A stretch of DNA of 64,000 bases from Sorangium cellulosum (lineage in GTDB: Bacteria > Myxococcota_A > Polyangia > Polyangiales > Polyangiaceae). Location of the stretch: positions 2,604,001-2,668,000 of the forward strand of contig NZ_CP012670.1 in assembly GCF_004135735.1 (NCBI RefSeq). Reading direction: 5' to 3'. Within the stretch, counting starts at the first letter, position 1, and the number at the start of each line of letters is the position of its first letter. This document shows positions 53,507-61,666 of this stretch, piece after piece. The notes beneath the pieces were generated by a model that searched no databases, was not told where the DNA came from, and saw only the letters and a list, made by a program, of their open reading frames with translations. Made by a program: the position numbers and the translations under genes.

Positions 53507-54073
53507 ATGATGGCGGGGGAAGGAGATCCGCTGACGGACGGGGACATCCAGCGCTGGTGCGCCGAGCTGCGGCGCTGGTCGGCGGAGGAGTTCACCGCGC
53601 GCCATCAAGGGCTGTTCCTGCTCGTCGGGCAGCCGAGCAGCGCGAGCGAGAGGGTCGATTTCGAGACCTGCGACGCCCACAACTACCTCGCGAAGCTGAC
53701 CCGGGCCTCGCGGTCCGATCACGACGAGCTGCGCGTGCTCCGGATCGAGAAGTCGTCGCGCAACCCGTACACGGATCGGATCTCCCTCGGCCGCGCGCGC
53801 AACTGCGACGTCGTGATACGCCACCCCTCCGTCTCCAAGCTCCACGCCCACATCCGCGTGGAGGCCGGCGAGCGCTACACGATCGCGGACGTCGGCTCTC
53901 ATAACGGGACCCGCGTCGACGATCGCCCCCTCGTCCCGCACAAGCCGGAGCCGTTCATGACCGGCAGCGTGATCTCCTTCGGGACGGTCGTCACCCAGGT
54001 GCTCAACGGCGAGCGCCTGCGCCGGGAGCTCCTGCGCTTGGTCGGCCCCCTGAGCGTCTTGAGCGGACGATGA
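53507..54073 (+). CDS. FHA-domain protein
   Basis: 188 residues. The forkhead-associated fold is at about residues 90-175: RISLGRARNCDVVIRHPSVSKLHAHI (Gly-Arg and Ser-x-x-His motifs that bind phosphothreonine) and DVGSHNGTRVDDRPL. The N-terminal 80 residues are helical and unrecognised. FHA proteins bind phosphorylated partners of Ser/Thr kinases; no kinase is adjacent, although one is encoded at 28805. GGAGG before the ATG pair at 53507/53510. Confidence 0.87.
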   Translation: MMAGEGDPLTDGDIQRWCAELRRWSAEEFTARHQGLFLLVGQPSSASERVDFETCDAHNYLAKLTRASRSDHDELRVLRIEKSSRNPYTDRISLGRARNCDVVIRHPSVSKLHAHIRVEAGERYTIADVGSHNGTRVDDRPLVPHKPEPFMTGSVISFGTVVTQVLNGERLRRELLRLVGPLSVLSGR

Positions 54074-54103
54074 GCGCCCGCCCCTCGGCGCGCGCAGGGG
54101 CGC

Positions 54104-55264
54104 TCAGCGCGTGCGCGCCCTGGTGAGCGCGCCGAGCCAGGCGCGGGGAGCCCCGCCGTCCTGGTCGGTGGGCGCGTGGAGGCCGCGCTCCCTGGGCGCG
54201 TGGAGGCCGCGGGGGCGGCGGTCGAGCCCGCGGGGGCCCGGGGCCGCGCGGGGCGGCGCAGGCGGAAGCCGGCGGTCGACCAGGTAATCGTACGCGATGC
54301 GCGGCAGGTTGACGCCCGGGGCGGCGCCCGCGTGGTCCCAGCGGGGGTACCGGGCGTTGACGTCGAGGGTGTACAGCCCGCCATCCCGCGCGTCGCGGAC
54401 GAGCTCGATCTGGAAAGGCCCCTTCAGCCCGAGCTTGCGGGCGACCTCGCGGCCGGCGGCGCAGACCGCGGCGTCGGCCGCGGCCTCGACGAGGGCGCCC
54501 TCGCCGGCGGGGGGCGGCGCCGCGCGGAGCTCGCGGCCGCGAGACCCCGCGAGCAACTCCCCCCGCTCGTCCGCGAGGCCGTGAAACGACGCCCGATCGG
54601 CGGCGCTGGACGGGATGTGCTCCCGGATGATCAGCTCGTCCCTGAGGCGGTGGACCTGGGGGTGCGCGAGCAGCGCGGCGCGCGTGTCGAAGACGCGCGC
54701 CTCGCCCGAGCCGCCGAGGAGATCGCCCCGGATCCCACCCCAGCCGGACGCGCGGCGCGGCGTGACGAGGATCGGCTCGCGCAGGCGGGCGAGGCCGGCC
54801 GCGAGGTCGCCCGTGGGCCGCAGCGCGCGCGGCGCGAGGACCTGCTTCACCTCGCAGAGCCGGTAGAAGCTCTCCTCGTCGAGGAGGGACCAGCCCACGT
54901 CGTCGTCGTTGAGGAGGAAGAGGAAATCCCTCGATAGCTCTCGCCGGTACCGGTAGAGGAGATCCAGCTGCGGATCCGTCCCGTAATAGAGCGGGATCCT
55001 GCGCCCGAGGGCGCCGCGGAGCCGCGCGCCGAGGTCGAGCAGGCGCGCCGCGGACTCGTCCTGATGCACGTCGTCGAAGCCGGGGAGGAGGCAGGTGGCG
55101 CTCACGTGACGCGAGCGCATGACGCCGTCGGCCGGGTCGGTCGCGGCCGCGATGACGGGGATCCCCGCCTCGTCGAGCGCGCGGATCAGCGTGGGATCCC
55201 CGAGCACGAGCGCGGGAGGGCGCCGGGGGGAGAATCGATGAAACGCGGTGTCGTGTTGATTCAT
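54104..55264 (-). CDS. ATP-grasp family protein
   Basis: 386 residues. Order of features is PALVLGDPTLIRALDEAGIPVIAA (PreATP-grasp domain), GRRIPLYYGTDPQLDLLYRYR, DELIIREHIPSS (ATP-binding), and QIELVRDARDGGLYTLDVNARYPRWDHAG (metal-binding Glu/Asn). The family ligates carboxylates to amines via acyl phosphates. It follows a polysaccharide deacetylase and a glycosyltransferase on the same strand, so modification of a surface glycan is plausible. The C-terminal 60 residues are Arg/Pro-rich. Confidence 0.82.
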   Translation of the reverse strand: MNQHDTAFHRFSPRRPPALVLGDPTLIRALDEAGIPVIAAATDPADGVMRSRHVSATCLLPGFDDVHQDESAARLLDLGARLRGALGRRIPLYYGTDPQLDLLYRYRRELSRDFLFLLNDDDVGWSLLDEESFYRLCEVKQVLAPRALRPTGDLAAGLARLREPILVTPRRASGWGGIRGDLLGGSGEARVFDTRAALLAHPQVHRLRDELIIREHIPSSAADRASFHGLADERGELLAGSRGRELRAAPPPAGEGALVEAAADAAVCAAGREVARKLGLKGPFQIELVRDARDGGLYTLDVNARYPRWDHAGAAPGVNLPRIAYDYLVDRRLPPAPPRAAPGPRGLDRRPRGLHAPRERGLHAPTDQDGGAPRAWLGALTRARTR

Positions 55265-55318
55265 GGCTACCCGGGAGGTGACGGGAGCGGCCTCGTCTGG
55301 GGGCTCCCCGCCGGAACG

Positions 55319-56440
55319 TCAGACCCCATCGAGCCGCGAGGACGGCCGCGCGCTCGCCCGGCGCGGCTCGCCTGGCGCGGCCGCGGCGAGCGCGCGCGAC
55401 ACGTCGACGCGCTCGCCGAGCAGCTGCCGGGCGCGCCAGACGCCCGACACCGAGCGGATGAAGCTGCGATGATCCTGGCCGAAGTCGATCCGGGGCACGG
55501 CGAACGGCGCGTCGGGCGAGCTCTGGAAATCGGCGGCGCTCGCGTGGCCGGACGGGCTGTTGGTCACCGCTCCCCGGAAGCCGAGCGCGCGCAGGGTCGC
55601 CGTCTCGCGAGGGCCGAAGTCGGCGCCCACGTGCCCGTTCGGGTAGCAGAAGATGGGGACCGGGCACCTGGCCTCGGCGCGGAGGCGCGCCCAGGACTCG
55701 GTGATCTCCCGCGCGGACTGCGCGTCGTCGGTCCGGGAGAGCACCGGGTGCGTGACCGTGTGGGCGCCGAACGTGATGCCGCGCGCCTCCCAGGCGCGGA
55801 CGTCGTCCCACGACATGGGCGCGTAGCGCGCGGGCGGGCGCTCGGGGAGCTCGACCTCGGCGGCGGCGGCGAGGCGCTCGATGGCGCGGAGCTTCTCGGA
55901 CTCCGGGACGTGCTTGCAGCGCTCCATGAAATCCCGGGCGAGGCGCGCCCGACCGCGCCTGTCGTCCAGGCGATAGACGAGGAGGACGCCGCCCAGCCAC
56001 ACGCTGATCTCGCGGCGCCGCGTCGTCTGGAACACGTGCTCCACGCGGTGCCACCAGCACCACAGCTTGCCGTCGAGGTAGCCGGTCATGACGAAGATGG
56101 TCGCCGGACAGTCGAACTCGGCGAACAGCGGGGCGGCGACGGTCGCCTGATCGAGGGTGCCGTCGTCCAGCGTGAAGGCGACGGCCCGGTCGAGCGGCGG
56201 GGCCTCGCCCGCGAGGCCGCGAAAGACCCTCTCGAGCGACACCACCGGGTAACGCTCGCTCCGGAGGAACTCCAGCGCACGCCGGAGATCGCGCGGATCG
56301 ACGCCCGGGACGCCGCGCGCCGGATCCGCCAGGCGATGCAGCACGAGGAGGGTCGCGCGGCCGCGCATCACCCGCGCGAACGGCCGGGTCGCCCAGGGCA
56401 CGGTCAGGAGATCCTTGAGCCAGTCGACAACCGTGGACAT
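55319..56440 (-). CDS. Polysaccharide deacetylase family protein
   Basis: 373 residues. NodB-type deacetylase: VAFTLDDGTLDQATVAAPLFAEFDCPATIFVMTGYLDG carries the first metal-binding DD motif, and THPVLSRTDDAQSAREI gives the second region (HxxxH-like: FGAHTVTHPVLS). The YPNGHVGADFG segment completes the active site. It removes N- or O-acetyl groups from extracellular polysaccharides. No signal peptide is obvious, as in deacetylases that act on lipid-linked intermediates. Confidence 0.87.
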   Translation of the reverse strand: MSTVVDWLKDLLTVPWATRPFARVMRGRATLLVLHRLADPARGVPGVDPRDLRRALEFLRSERYPVVSLERVFRGLAGEAPPLDRAVAFTLDDGTLDQATVAAPLFAEFDCPATIFVMTGYLDGKLWCWWHRVEHVFQTTRRREISVWLGGVLLVYRLDDRRGRARLARDFMERCKHVPESEKLRAIERLAAAAEVELPERPPARYAPMSWDDVRAWEARGITFGAHTVTHPVLSRTDDAQSAREITESWARLRAEARCPVPIFCYPNGHVGADFGPRETATLRALGFRGAVTNSPSGHASAADFQSSPDAPFAVPRIDFGQDHRSFIRSVSGVWRARQLLGERVDVSRALAAAAPGEPRRASARPSSRLDGV

Positions 56441-56493
56441 CGTTCGCCCCCTCCCTTCTCCGCGTCGTTGCGTCGTTGTGTCCCGGCGCCCGC

Positions 56494-57846
56494 TCAGCTC
56501 GGCGGCGCCGTCGGCGAGCGCGGCCGCGCGCCGGCCGCGGCGCCGCCGCGCGGCGCGCCCTCGCCGCGGTCCGCCGCCTCGCGGGGCGCGCTCGGGCCGA
56601 GCTCGCGCGGCGGGGCGGACGCTCCCTTCACGTGGGCGACCAGGGCGCTCGGCCGGACGGTGGGCTTGCCGCGGGGGTGCTGCCGCACGAGCAGCAGCGT
56701 GTAGAGATCCATGTACCGCTCGACCATCCGGGCCGCGGAGTAGCGCTGGAGCGCGACCTTCCGGCCATTCCGCCCCATCCGCGTGGCGAGCGCGGGGTCG
56801 TCGCGCAGGTGGGTCAGCCTGGCCTCGAGCGCCTCGGTGTCCCCGGAGGGCACGAGGAAGCCCGTCAGCCCGTCGGTGACGGCCGTGGGCACGCCGCCCA
56901 CGGCGGTCGCGACGACGGGGAGGCCGGCCGCCATCGCCTCGAGGACGGCGAGCGGCAGGCCCTCGGACAGGGAGGACAGGGCGAACGCGTCGAGCGCGGC
57001 GAGGATCCGGGGGACGCCGTGCCGTTCGCCGAGGAAGAGCGCGCGCTCGGACAGGCCGAGCTCGCGCGCGAGCGCAACGAGCGGCGCGCGCTCCGGGCCA
57101 TCGCCGACGAGGAGCAGCCGCCCGTCTCCGGGCAGCGCCCGCGCGGCCGCGCGCAGGAGCAGCGCGTGGTCCTTCACCGGGGCGAGGCGCCCCACGGTCC
57201 CGACGACCCAGGCCTGCTGCGAGATGCCGAGCTCGGCCCTGACGCGGGCCCTGGCCACCGGGTCGGGCGCGAACCGCGAGAGATCGACGCCGTTGGTGAC
57301 GACGTGCAGCTTCGGAGGGGTGACCTGCCCCTCGCTGAGCATGACCTCGGCGGTGGGCCGCGACACCGCGACGTGGGCGTCGACGAACGCGGCGGCGGCG
57401 TGGCGCAGCCATGGCCGGGCTCGCGGGTCGTCGACGACGCCGTGCCGCGTGTGGATGACCGGGGCGCGGTGCAGCCACCCGGCGGGCGCCGCGTAGAGGA
57501 GCGGCTGCAGGTTGTGCACGTGGACGAGCGAGGTGCCCCACGCCGCGAAGCGCGAGACGAGCCGGGCGGTGATGCTCACGTCGAACCCGCGGCGCTTCGG
57601 CAGGAGCTGCACCTCGACCCCCCGCCGCCTGAGCTGCTCGGCGCGCGGGCCATCCGGATCGTCGGAGATCGCGATCACCACGACGTCGTGGCCTGCGGCG
57701 CGCTGGAGCGTCGCCAGATCGACGACCACCTGCTCGGCGCCGCCGACCTTGAGGCTGCTCACCACGTGCGCGATCGCGAGCTTGCACGCGAGCCGCGCCC
57801 CGGTCCGGCCGCGGCTCGCCGCGCCGTACACGTCACAAGGTTCCAT
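56494..57846 (-). CDS. Glycosyltransferase family 4 protein
   Basis: 450 residues. GT-B fold: N-terminal VVSSLKVGGAEQVVVDL and the nucleotide-sugar half VVGTVGRLAPVKDHALLLRAA with DAFALSSLSEGLPLAVLEAMAAGLPVVATAVGG (E-x7-E motif). It adds a sugar from an activated donor to a lipid-linked or protein acceptor. The C-terminal 60 residues are Ala/Arg/Pro-rich and not part of the fold. First gene of the operon GT, deacetylase, ATP-grasp. GAGGGGGGG precedes the ATG. Confidence 0.9.
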   Translation of the reverse strand: MEPCDVYGAASRGRTGARLACKLAIAHVVSSLKVGGAEQVVVDLATLQRAAGHDVVVIAISDDPDGPRAEQLRRRGVEVQLLPKRRGFDVSITARLVSRFAAWGTSLVHVHNLQPLLYAAPAGWLHRAPVIHTRHGVVDDPRARPWLRHAAAAFVDAHVAVSRPTAEVMLSEGQVTPPKLHVVTNGVDLSRFAPDPVARARVRAELGISQQAWVVGTVGRLAPVKDHALLLRAAARALPGDGRLLLVGDGPERAPLVALARELGLSERALFLGERHGVPRILAALDAFALSSLSEGLPLAVLEAMAAGLPVVATAVGGVPTAVTDGLTGFLVPSGDTEALEARLTHLRDDPALATRMGRNGRKVALQRYSAARMVERYMDLYTLLLVRQHPRGKPTVRPSALVAHVKGASAPPRELGPSAPREAADRGEGAPRGGAAAGARPRSPTAPPS

Positions 57847-58524
57847 GTTCCCCCCCTCGACCGGATGGTAAAGAGTCAAACCTCGCGGCTCGCCCGGCGC
57901 CCCCCGCGCTGCGTGGCCCCCGGCTCGTGGCCTCTCCGAGCGGCGGCGCGGCGCTCGTCCCCCCTCCGGCGCAGCAGGGCGACGAGGAACGGCGCGTCCT
58001 GGGCTCGAGGAGCGCCAGCGCTGCAGCACGCCGCGCCCGACGCGCGGCGGACGGCAGAGAAGTTGGTTGGAGTGGAATATACGCCGGATCCGGAAGGCGG
58101 CAATGCAAAACAACGACAGTCGGTAAACGAGCTCCGTAAAATGATTGCTATCCAGGCGCGACCGCGCGTCGCGCGCTCGCTCCGGATGGATGCGATCCGT
58201 CCGCGACTGCCGGGTTCGACGGCATCGTCGGTCTTCTCCCGCGGCCGCAACGGAGAACACGCCTCGATGTCAGCCGTCGAGTGATAGAGAGGGGTGTTGA
58301 ATAAGGCGCGATGGTTCGCCGGCGAGGTCTGCGAGGCGAATGACCGCGTCCTCGCCCCGGTCGCGGCCCTCCGGGAGCCGGAGCCCGGCCTGCCTCACGT
58401 CGGCGAGATCGGCCGCGATACGGCGCGTCCTGGTCACCGCTGTTTTGCTCTGACGGAACGCCGCGCCTCGTGCTCGTGATAACCACGCATCGACGCCGCG
58501 CGCCTTGGCGGTGCGGAGCTCGCC
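57847..58524. other. Intergenic region of divergent operons
   Basis: About 680 bases with no convincing gene. The AT-rich stretch 58070-58150 most likely holds the promoter of the minus-strand glycan operon. A possible minus-strand pair is TTGCCG (58098-58103) and TATATT (58076-58081) with a 16-base spacer. The remainder is ordinary GC-rich sequence. Confidence 0.45.
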
Positions 58525-59694
58525 ATGATAGCTTCGCGTCCGATGTCGAGCTGTGATGTTCACGCAAGTTCGATCTGCCCCGTGCGCCGCGCGCTCTCCG
58601 CTGCTCTGCTCGGAGCAGGGCTTTGCGCCGCCTCGACCCTCGCGTGCTCGAGCGACGCGCCGGGCGGCGCCGGTGCGGGCAGCGGCGGCGCCGGCCCGGG
58701 CGGCGGCGGCGCCGGCCCGGGCGGCGGTGTCGCCCCGAGCGTAGCGGTGGCGACCTCATCGTCCTCTCTCGGCGGAGCCTCCGTGTCGTCGGACGACGGG
58801 AGCTGGCTCGCGCTGCGCTGCGCGAGCGACGCCGACTGCGGCCCTGGCGGCCGGTGCGCCGCGGCGGACGACGACGATCCTCATTTTCGCGGGGGGCCGG
58901 CGGGCGGCTATTGCACCAAGGCGTGCCGTTCGGACGCCGACTGCGGGCCTGGGAACACGTGCAAGGACGCGGAGGACGGCGGCGTGTGCTTGCTCGGATG
59001 CACGCCCGCCGAGCCGCGCCTCACGCACATCGACGATGAGCTCGATCCGGACAAGTGCCACGGTCGCGAGGATCTCGGGTGCTTGCCGTCGAGCGGAGAC
59101 GCGAGCCGCGGCGCCTGCGTCCCGGTGTGCGGGTCGGACGCGCAGTGCCCCGGGCGCCGGTGCGATCCCCTCCTCAGCGTCTGCGTGGACACGCCGAGCG
59201 CGGGGCGCCCCGCAGGCGCCCCGTGCCCGGGGACCGGGGAGGAGTGCGCGGGCGTGTGCCTGCGGGACACGGAGGGGAACTCTCAGTGCACGAGCCGGTG
59301 CGTGCTCGGCGGCGAGCTCTTCTCGACCTCGGACTGCGGAGGTCTCGAGCAGGGGATCTGCATCATCAGCCTCTCGTCGAGCGGTGTAGGCGACGTCGGG
59401 GCGTGCGCGATCGCGTGCCAGCAGCATGACGATTGTCAGAACCCGTTTCTGTGGTGCAAGTCCACGCCGGTGACGGACCACGGATTCTGCATCCCCGCGG
59501 AGCCGTGTCCCGGGAGCGACGTGGAGTGCCCCGCAGGCTCGGAGTGCACGGAGACGGCGCACGGCCCCTACTGCATCGATGGCAGGATCCCCCTGGGAGA
59601 CGCCGCGCCGGGCGCGGGCGGCGAGGCGGGCGCCGGCGGCGGCGCGGGCGCCGGGGGCGAAGCGGGCACAGGCGGTGCGGCCGGCGCACCATGA
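58525..59694 (+). CDS. Cysteine-rich secreted lipoprotein
   Basis: 389 residues. A hydrophobic signal ALSAALLGAGLCAASTLAC with lipobox TLAC (about residue 41), then a Gly/Ala linker with (GGGAGPG)n repeats. The mature part has many Cys in repeated blocks such as CASDADCGPGGRC, CRSDADCGPGNTC and CGSDAQCPGRRC, likely disulfide knots exposed on the surface. The C-terminus is again Gly-rich. The repeated six-to-eight-Cys blocks are frequent in myxobacterial lipoproteins; function unknown. GGAG before the ATG. Confidence 0.8.
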   Translation: MIASRPMSSCDVHASSICPVRRALSAALLGAGLCAASTLACSSDAPGGAGAGSGGAGPGGGGAGPGGGVAPSVAVATSSSSLGGASVSSDDGSWLALRCASDADCGPGGRCAAADDDDPHFRGGPAGGYCTKACRSDADCGPGNTCKDAEDGGVCLLGCTPAEPRLTHIDDELDPDKCHGREDLGCLPSSGDASRGACVPVCGSDAQCPGRRCDPLLSVCVDTPSAGRPAGAPCPGTGEECAGVCLRDTEGNSQCTSRCVLGGELFSTSDCGGLEQGICIISLSSSGVGDVGACAIACQQHDDCQNPFLWCKSTPVTDHGFCIPAEPCPGSDVECPAGSECTETAHGPYCIDGRIPLGDAAPGAGGEAGAGGGAGAGGEAGTGGAAGAP

Positions 59695-59786
59695 TGGATG
59701 GCTGTCACCAGTCTGGTCCTGGACGTATTGCTTGCCCTGCGCTCGCCGCTTCGGTAAAGGTTCGCCCTCACAAGGAGACCGGAGCG

Positions 59787-60440
59787 ATGCGTGAGATGAT
59801 TCGAGCGGTAGGGCTGACGGCCATCCTTCTCGGGGCGGTCGCGTGCGAGGACCCGACCAAGGACAAGGCGAAGGCCACGGTCACCGAGGCGACGAAGCCG
59901 GCGCCCCAGGCCGAGGCGCCCGCCGCCGCCGCCGCCGAGGAGCTGGCCATCGATGCCCAGGCGTCGAAGATCGAGTTCGTCGGGTCGAAGGTGACGGGCA
60001 AGCACGAGGGCTCGTTCCCGGGCTTCACGGGCAAGATCGCGTTTTCGGCGGACAAGCTGGAGGCGAGCAAGATCGACGTCACGATCGACATGACGTCGCT
60101 CAAGACGGATGACGACAAGCTGACCGGTCACCTCAAGACGGCCGACTTCTTCGACACCGAGAAGTTCCCGAAGGCGACGTTCGTGTCGACCTCGATCAAG
60201 CCCGGCGGCGCCAGCGGGGCGACCCACACCGTCGAGGGCACGCTCGAGTTGCACGGCGTCAAGAAGACGATCTCGTTCCCCGCGACGGTGAACGCGGCCG
60301 CCGACGCGGTGACCGCCAAGAGCGAATTCTCGATCAACCGCAAGGACTTCGGCATCAACTACCCGGGCAAGACGGACGACCTCATCCGCGACGACGTGCT
60401 CATCAAGCTCGATATCCGCGCGCCGCGCAAGAAGAGCTGA
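59787..60440 (+). CDS. YceI-family lipoprotein
   Basis: 217 residues. Lipobox LGAVAC at Cys20, an Ala/Pro/Lys linker (residues 25-50) and a YceI domain: IDAQASKIEFVGSKVTGKHEGSFPGFTGKI at the start and EFSINRKDFGINYPG near the end. YceI proteins are eight-stranded barrels that bind isoprenoid lipids such as quinones. GGAG lies just before the ATG at 59787 (AGGAGACCGGAGCG), giving a strong ribosome site. Confidence 0.9.
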   Translation: MREMIRAVGLTAILLGAVACEDPTKDKAKATVTEATKPAPQAEAPAAAAAEELAIDAQASKIEFVGSKVTGKHEGSFPGFTGKIAFSADKLEASKIDVTIDMTSLKTDDDKLTGHLKTADFFDTEKFPKATFVSTSIKPGGASGATHTVEGTLELHGVKKTISFPATVNAAADAVTAKSEFSINRKDFGINYPGKTDDLIRDDVLIKLDIRAPRKKS

Positions 60441-60649
60441 GGGCCGGCTCGGGGCCGCCACGCACGTGACGCGCCTCGCGTGAAGCGCGCCACCTCCGGG
60501 ACAATTCGACCCAGGTGCGACATCGTGTCGCACCTGCGCGCGCATGACCCGCCCGACGCCCACCTCTCGTGCTCGCGGCCGAGCCCTGCCGTCCCGGCGC
60601 CCGCTGGCATATCGGTTGCGGACGCCTCCCGGAGGAGGTGCAACCGCCC

Positions 60650-61630
60650 ATGCCGCAGATCGACTCATGGCTCAACTCCACGTCCTGGCAGGAGGTTGCC
60701 CGGCGCACGGCCGAGTGGGCCATTCACGCCTTGCCAGCCGTGCTGCTGATCCTGGTCCTCGCGCTCGTGCTGCTCAAGGCGCTCCGTTTCCTGTGCCGGC
60801 GCATGGAAGTGTCGTTGATGCGGCGAGCCCGCTGCGGTGACGCGAAGACGGTGCGCGAGATCGAGAAGCACTCGGAGGCGCTGCTCCACCTCTTCCGGAC
60901 GAGCGGGAGGGTGGTCATCGGCATCACGGTGTCGCTGCTCCTCCTCGGTCAGATCGGCGTCGACGTCGCGCCGCTCCTCGTCGCCGTGGGGGTCGCCGGC
61001 CTGACCGTCGGCCTCGGGGCGCAGGAGCTCGTCCGCGACGTCATCTCCGGCTTCTTCCTCCTCCTCGAGAGCCACGTCCGGGTCGGGGACGTGGTGATCG
61101 TCGACGGCACCGGCGGCCTCGTGGAGCACATCGGCCTCCGCACGCTGACGCTGCGCGACGAGTCGGGGGTGGTCCACATCTTCCAGAACGGGAAGATCGG
61201 CTCGCTCGCGAACACGACCAGGGAGTGGTCCGCGATGGTGTTCGACGTGGGGGTCGCGACCAGGGAGGACGTCGACAAGGTCATGCGCGTCATGCGCGAG
61301 GTGGCGCACGAGCTCGAGGAGGACAGGCGCTACAAGGCGAATATCGTCGAGCCGCCGGAGGTCCTCGGCGTCGAGTCGTTCGATGACCGCGCGGTGATCG
61401 TCCGCGCGCGCATCAAGACGCAGCCCGCCGAGCAGTGGCAGATCGGCCGGGAGTACCGCCGGCGCCTCAAGAAGGCGTTCGACGCGCACGGCATCGAGAT
61501 GCCGTCCCCTCACCGGCGGCTCTCCTGGGGAGAGGCGAGCCCGCCGGTCAAGGTCAACGTCCGGGCGTCGAGCGGCGTGTCGGACCGCGCCAACGGCGCC
61601 CGGATGGACGAGGCCGGCGTCCAGGCCTGA
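60650..61630 (+). CDS. MscS-type mechanosensitive channel
   Basis: 326 residues. Three to four membrane helices, then the pore-lining segment VGVAGLTVGLGAQELVRDVISGFFLLLE followed by the beta domain (VRVGDVVIVDG, GLVEHIGLRTLTLRD) characteristic of MscS. It releases solutes upon osmotic downshock. The C-terminal 40 residues are an Ala/Arg-rich extension. GGAGGAGG upstream of the ATG. Confidence 0.9.
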   Translation: MPQIDSWLNSTSWQEVARRTAEWAIHALPAVLLILVLALVLLKALRFLCRRMEVSLMRRARCGDAKTVREIEKHSEALLHLFRTSGRVVIGITVSLLLLGQIGVDVAPLLVAVGVAGLTVGLGAQELVRDVISGFFLLLESHVRVGDVVIVDGTGGLVEHIGLRTLTLRDESGVVHIFQNGKIGSLANTTREWSAMVFDVGVATREDVDKVMRVMREVAHELEEDRRYKANIVEPPEVLGVESFDDRAVIVRARIKTQPAEQWQIGREYRRRLKKAFDAHGIEMPSPHRRLSWGEASPPVKVNVRASSGVSDRANGARMDEAGVQA

Positions 61631-61666
61631 CGCCGCCGGCGCCCGCGCTCGGCTCCCCGTGGCGCG

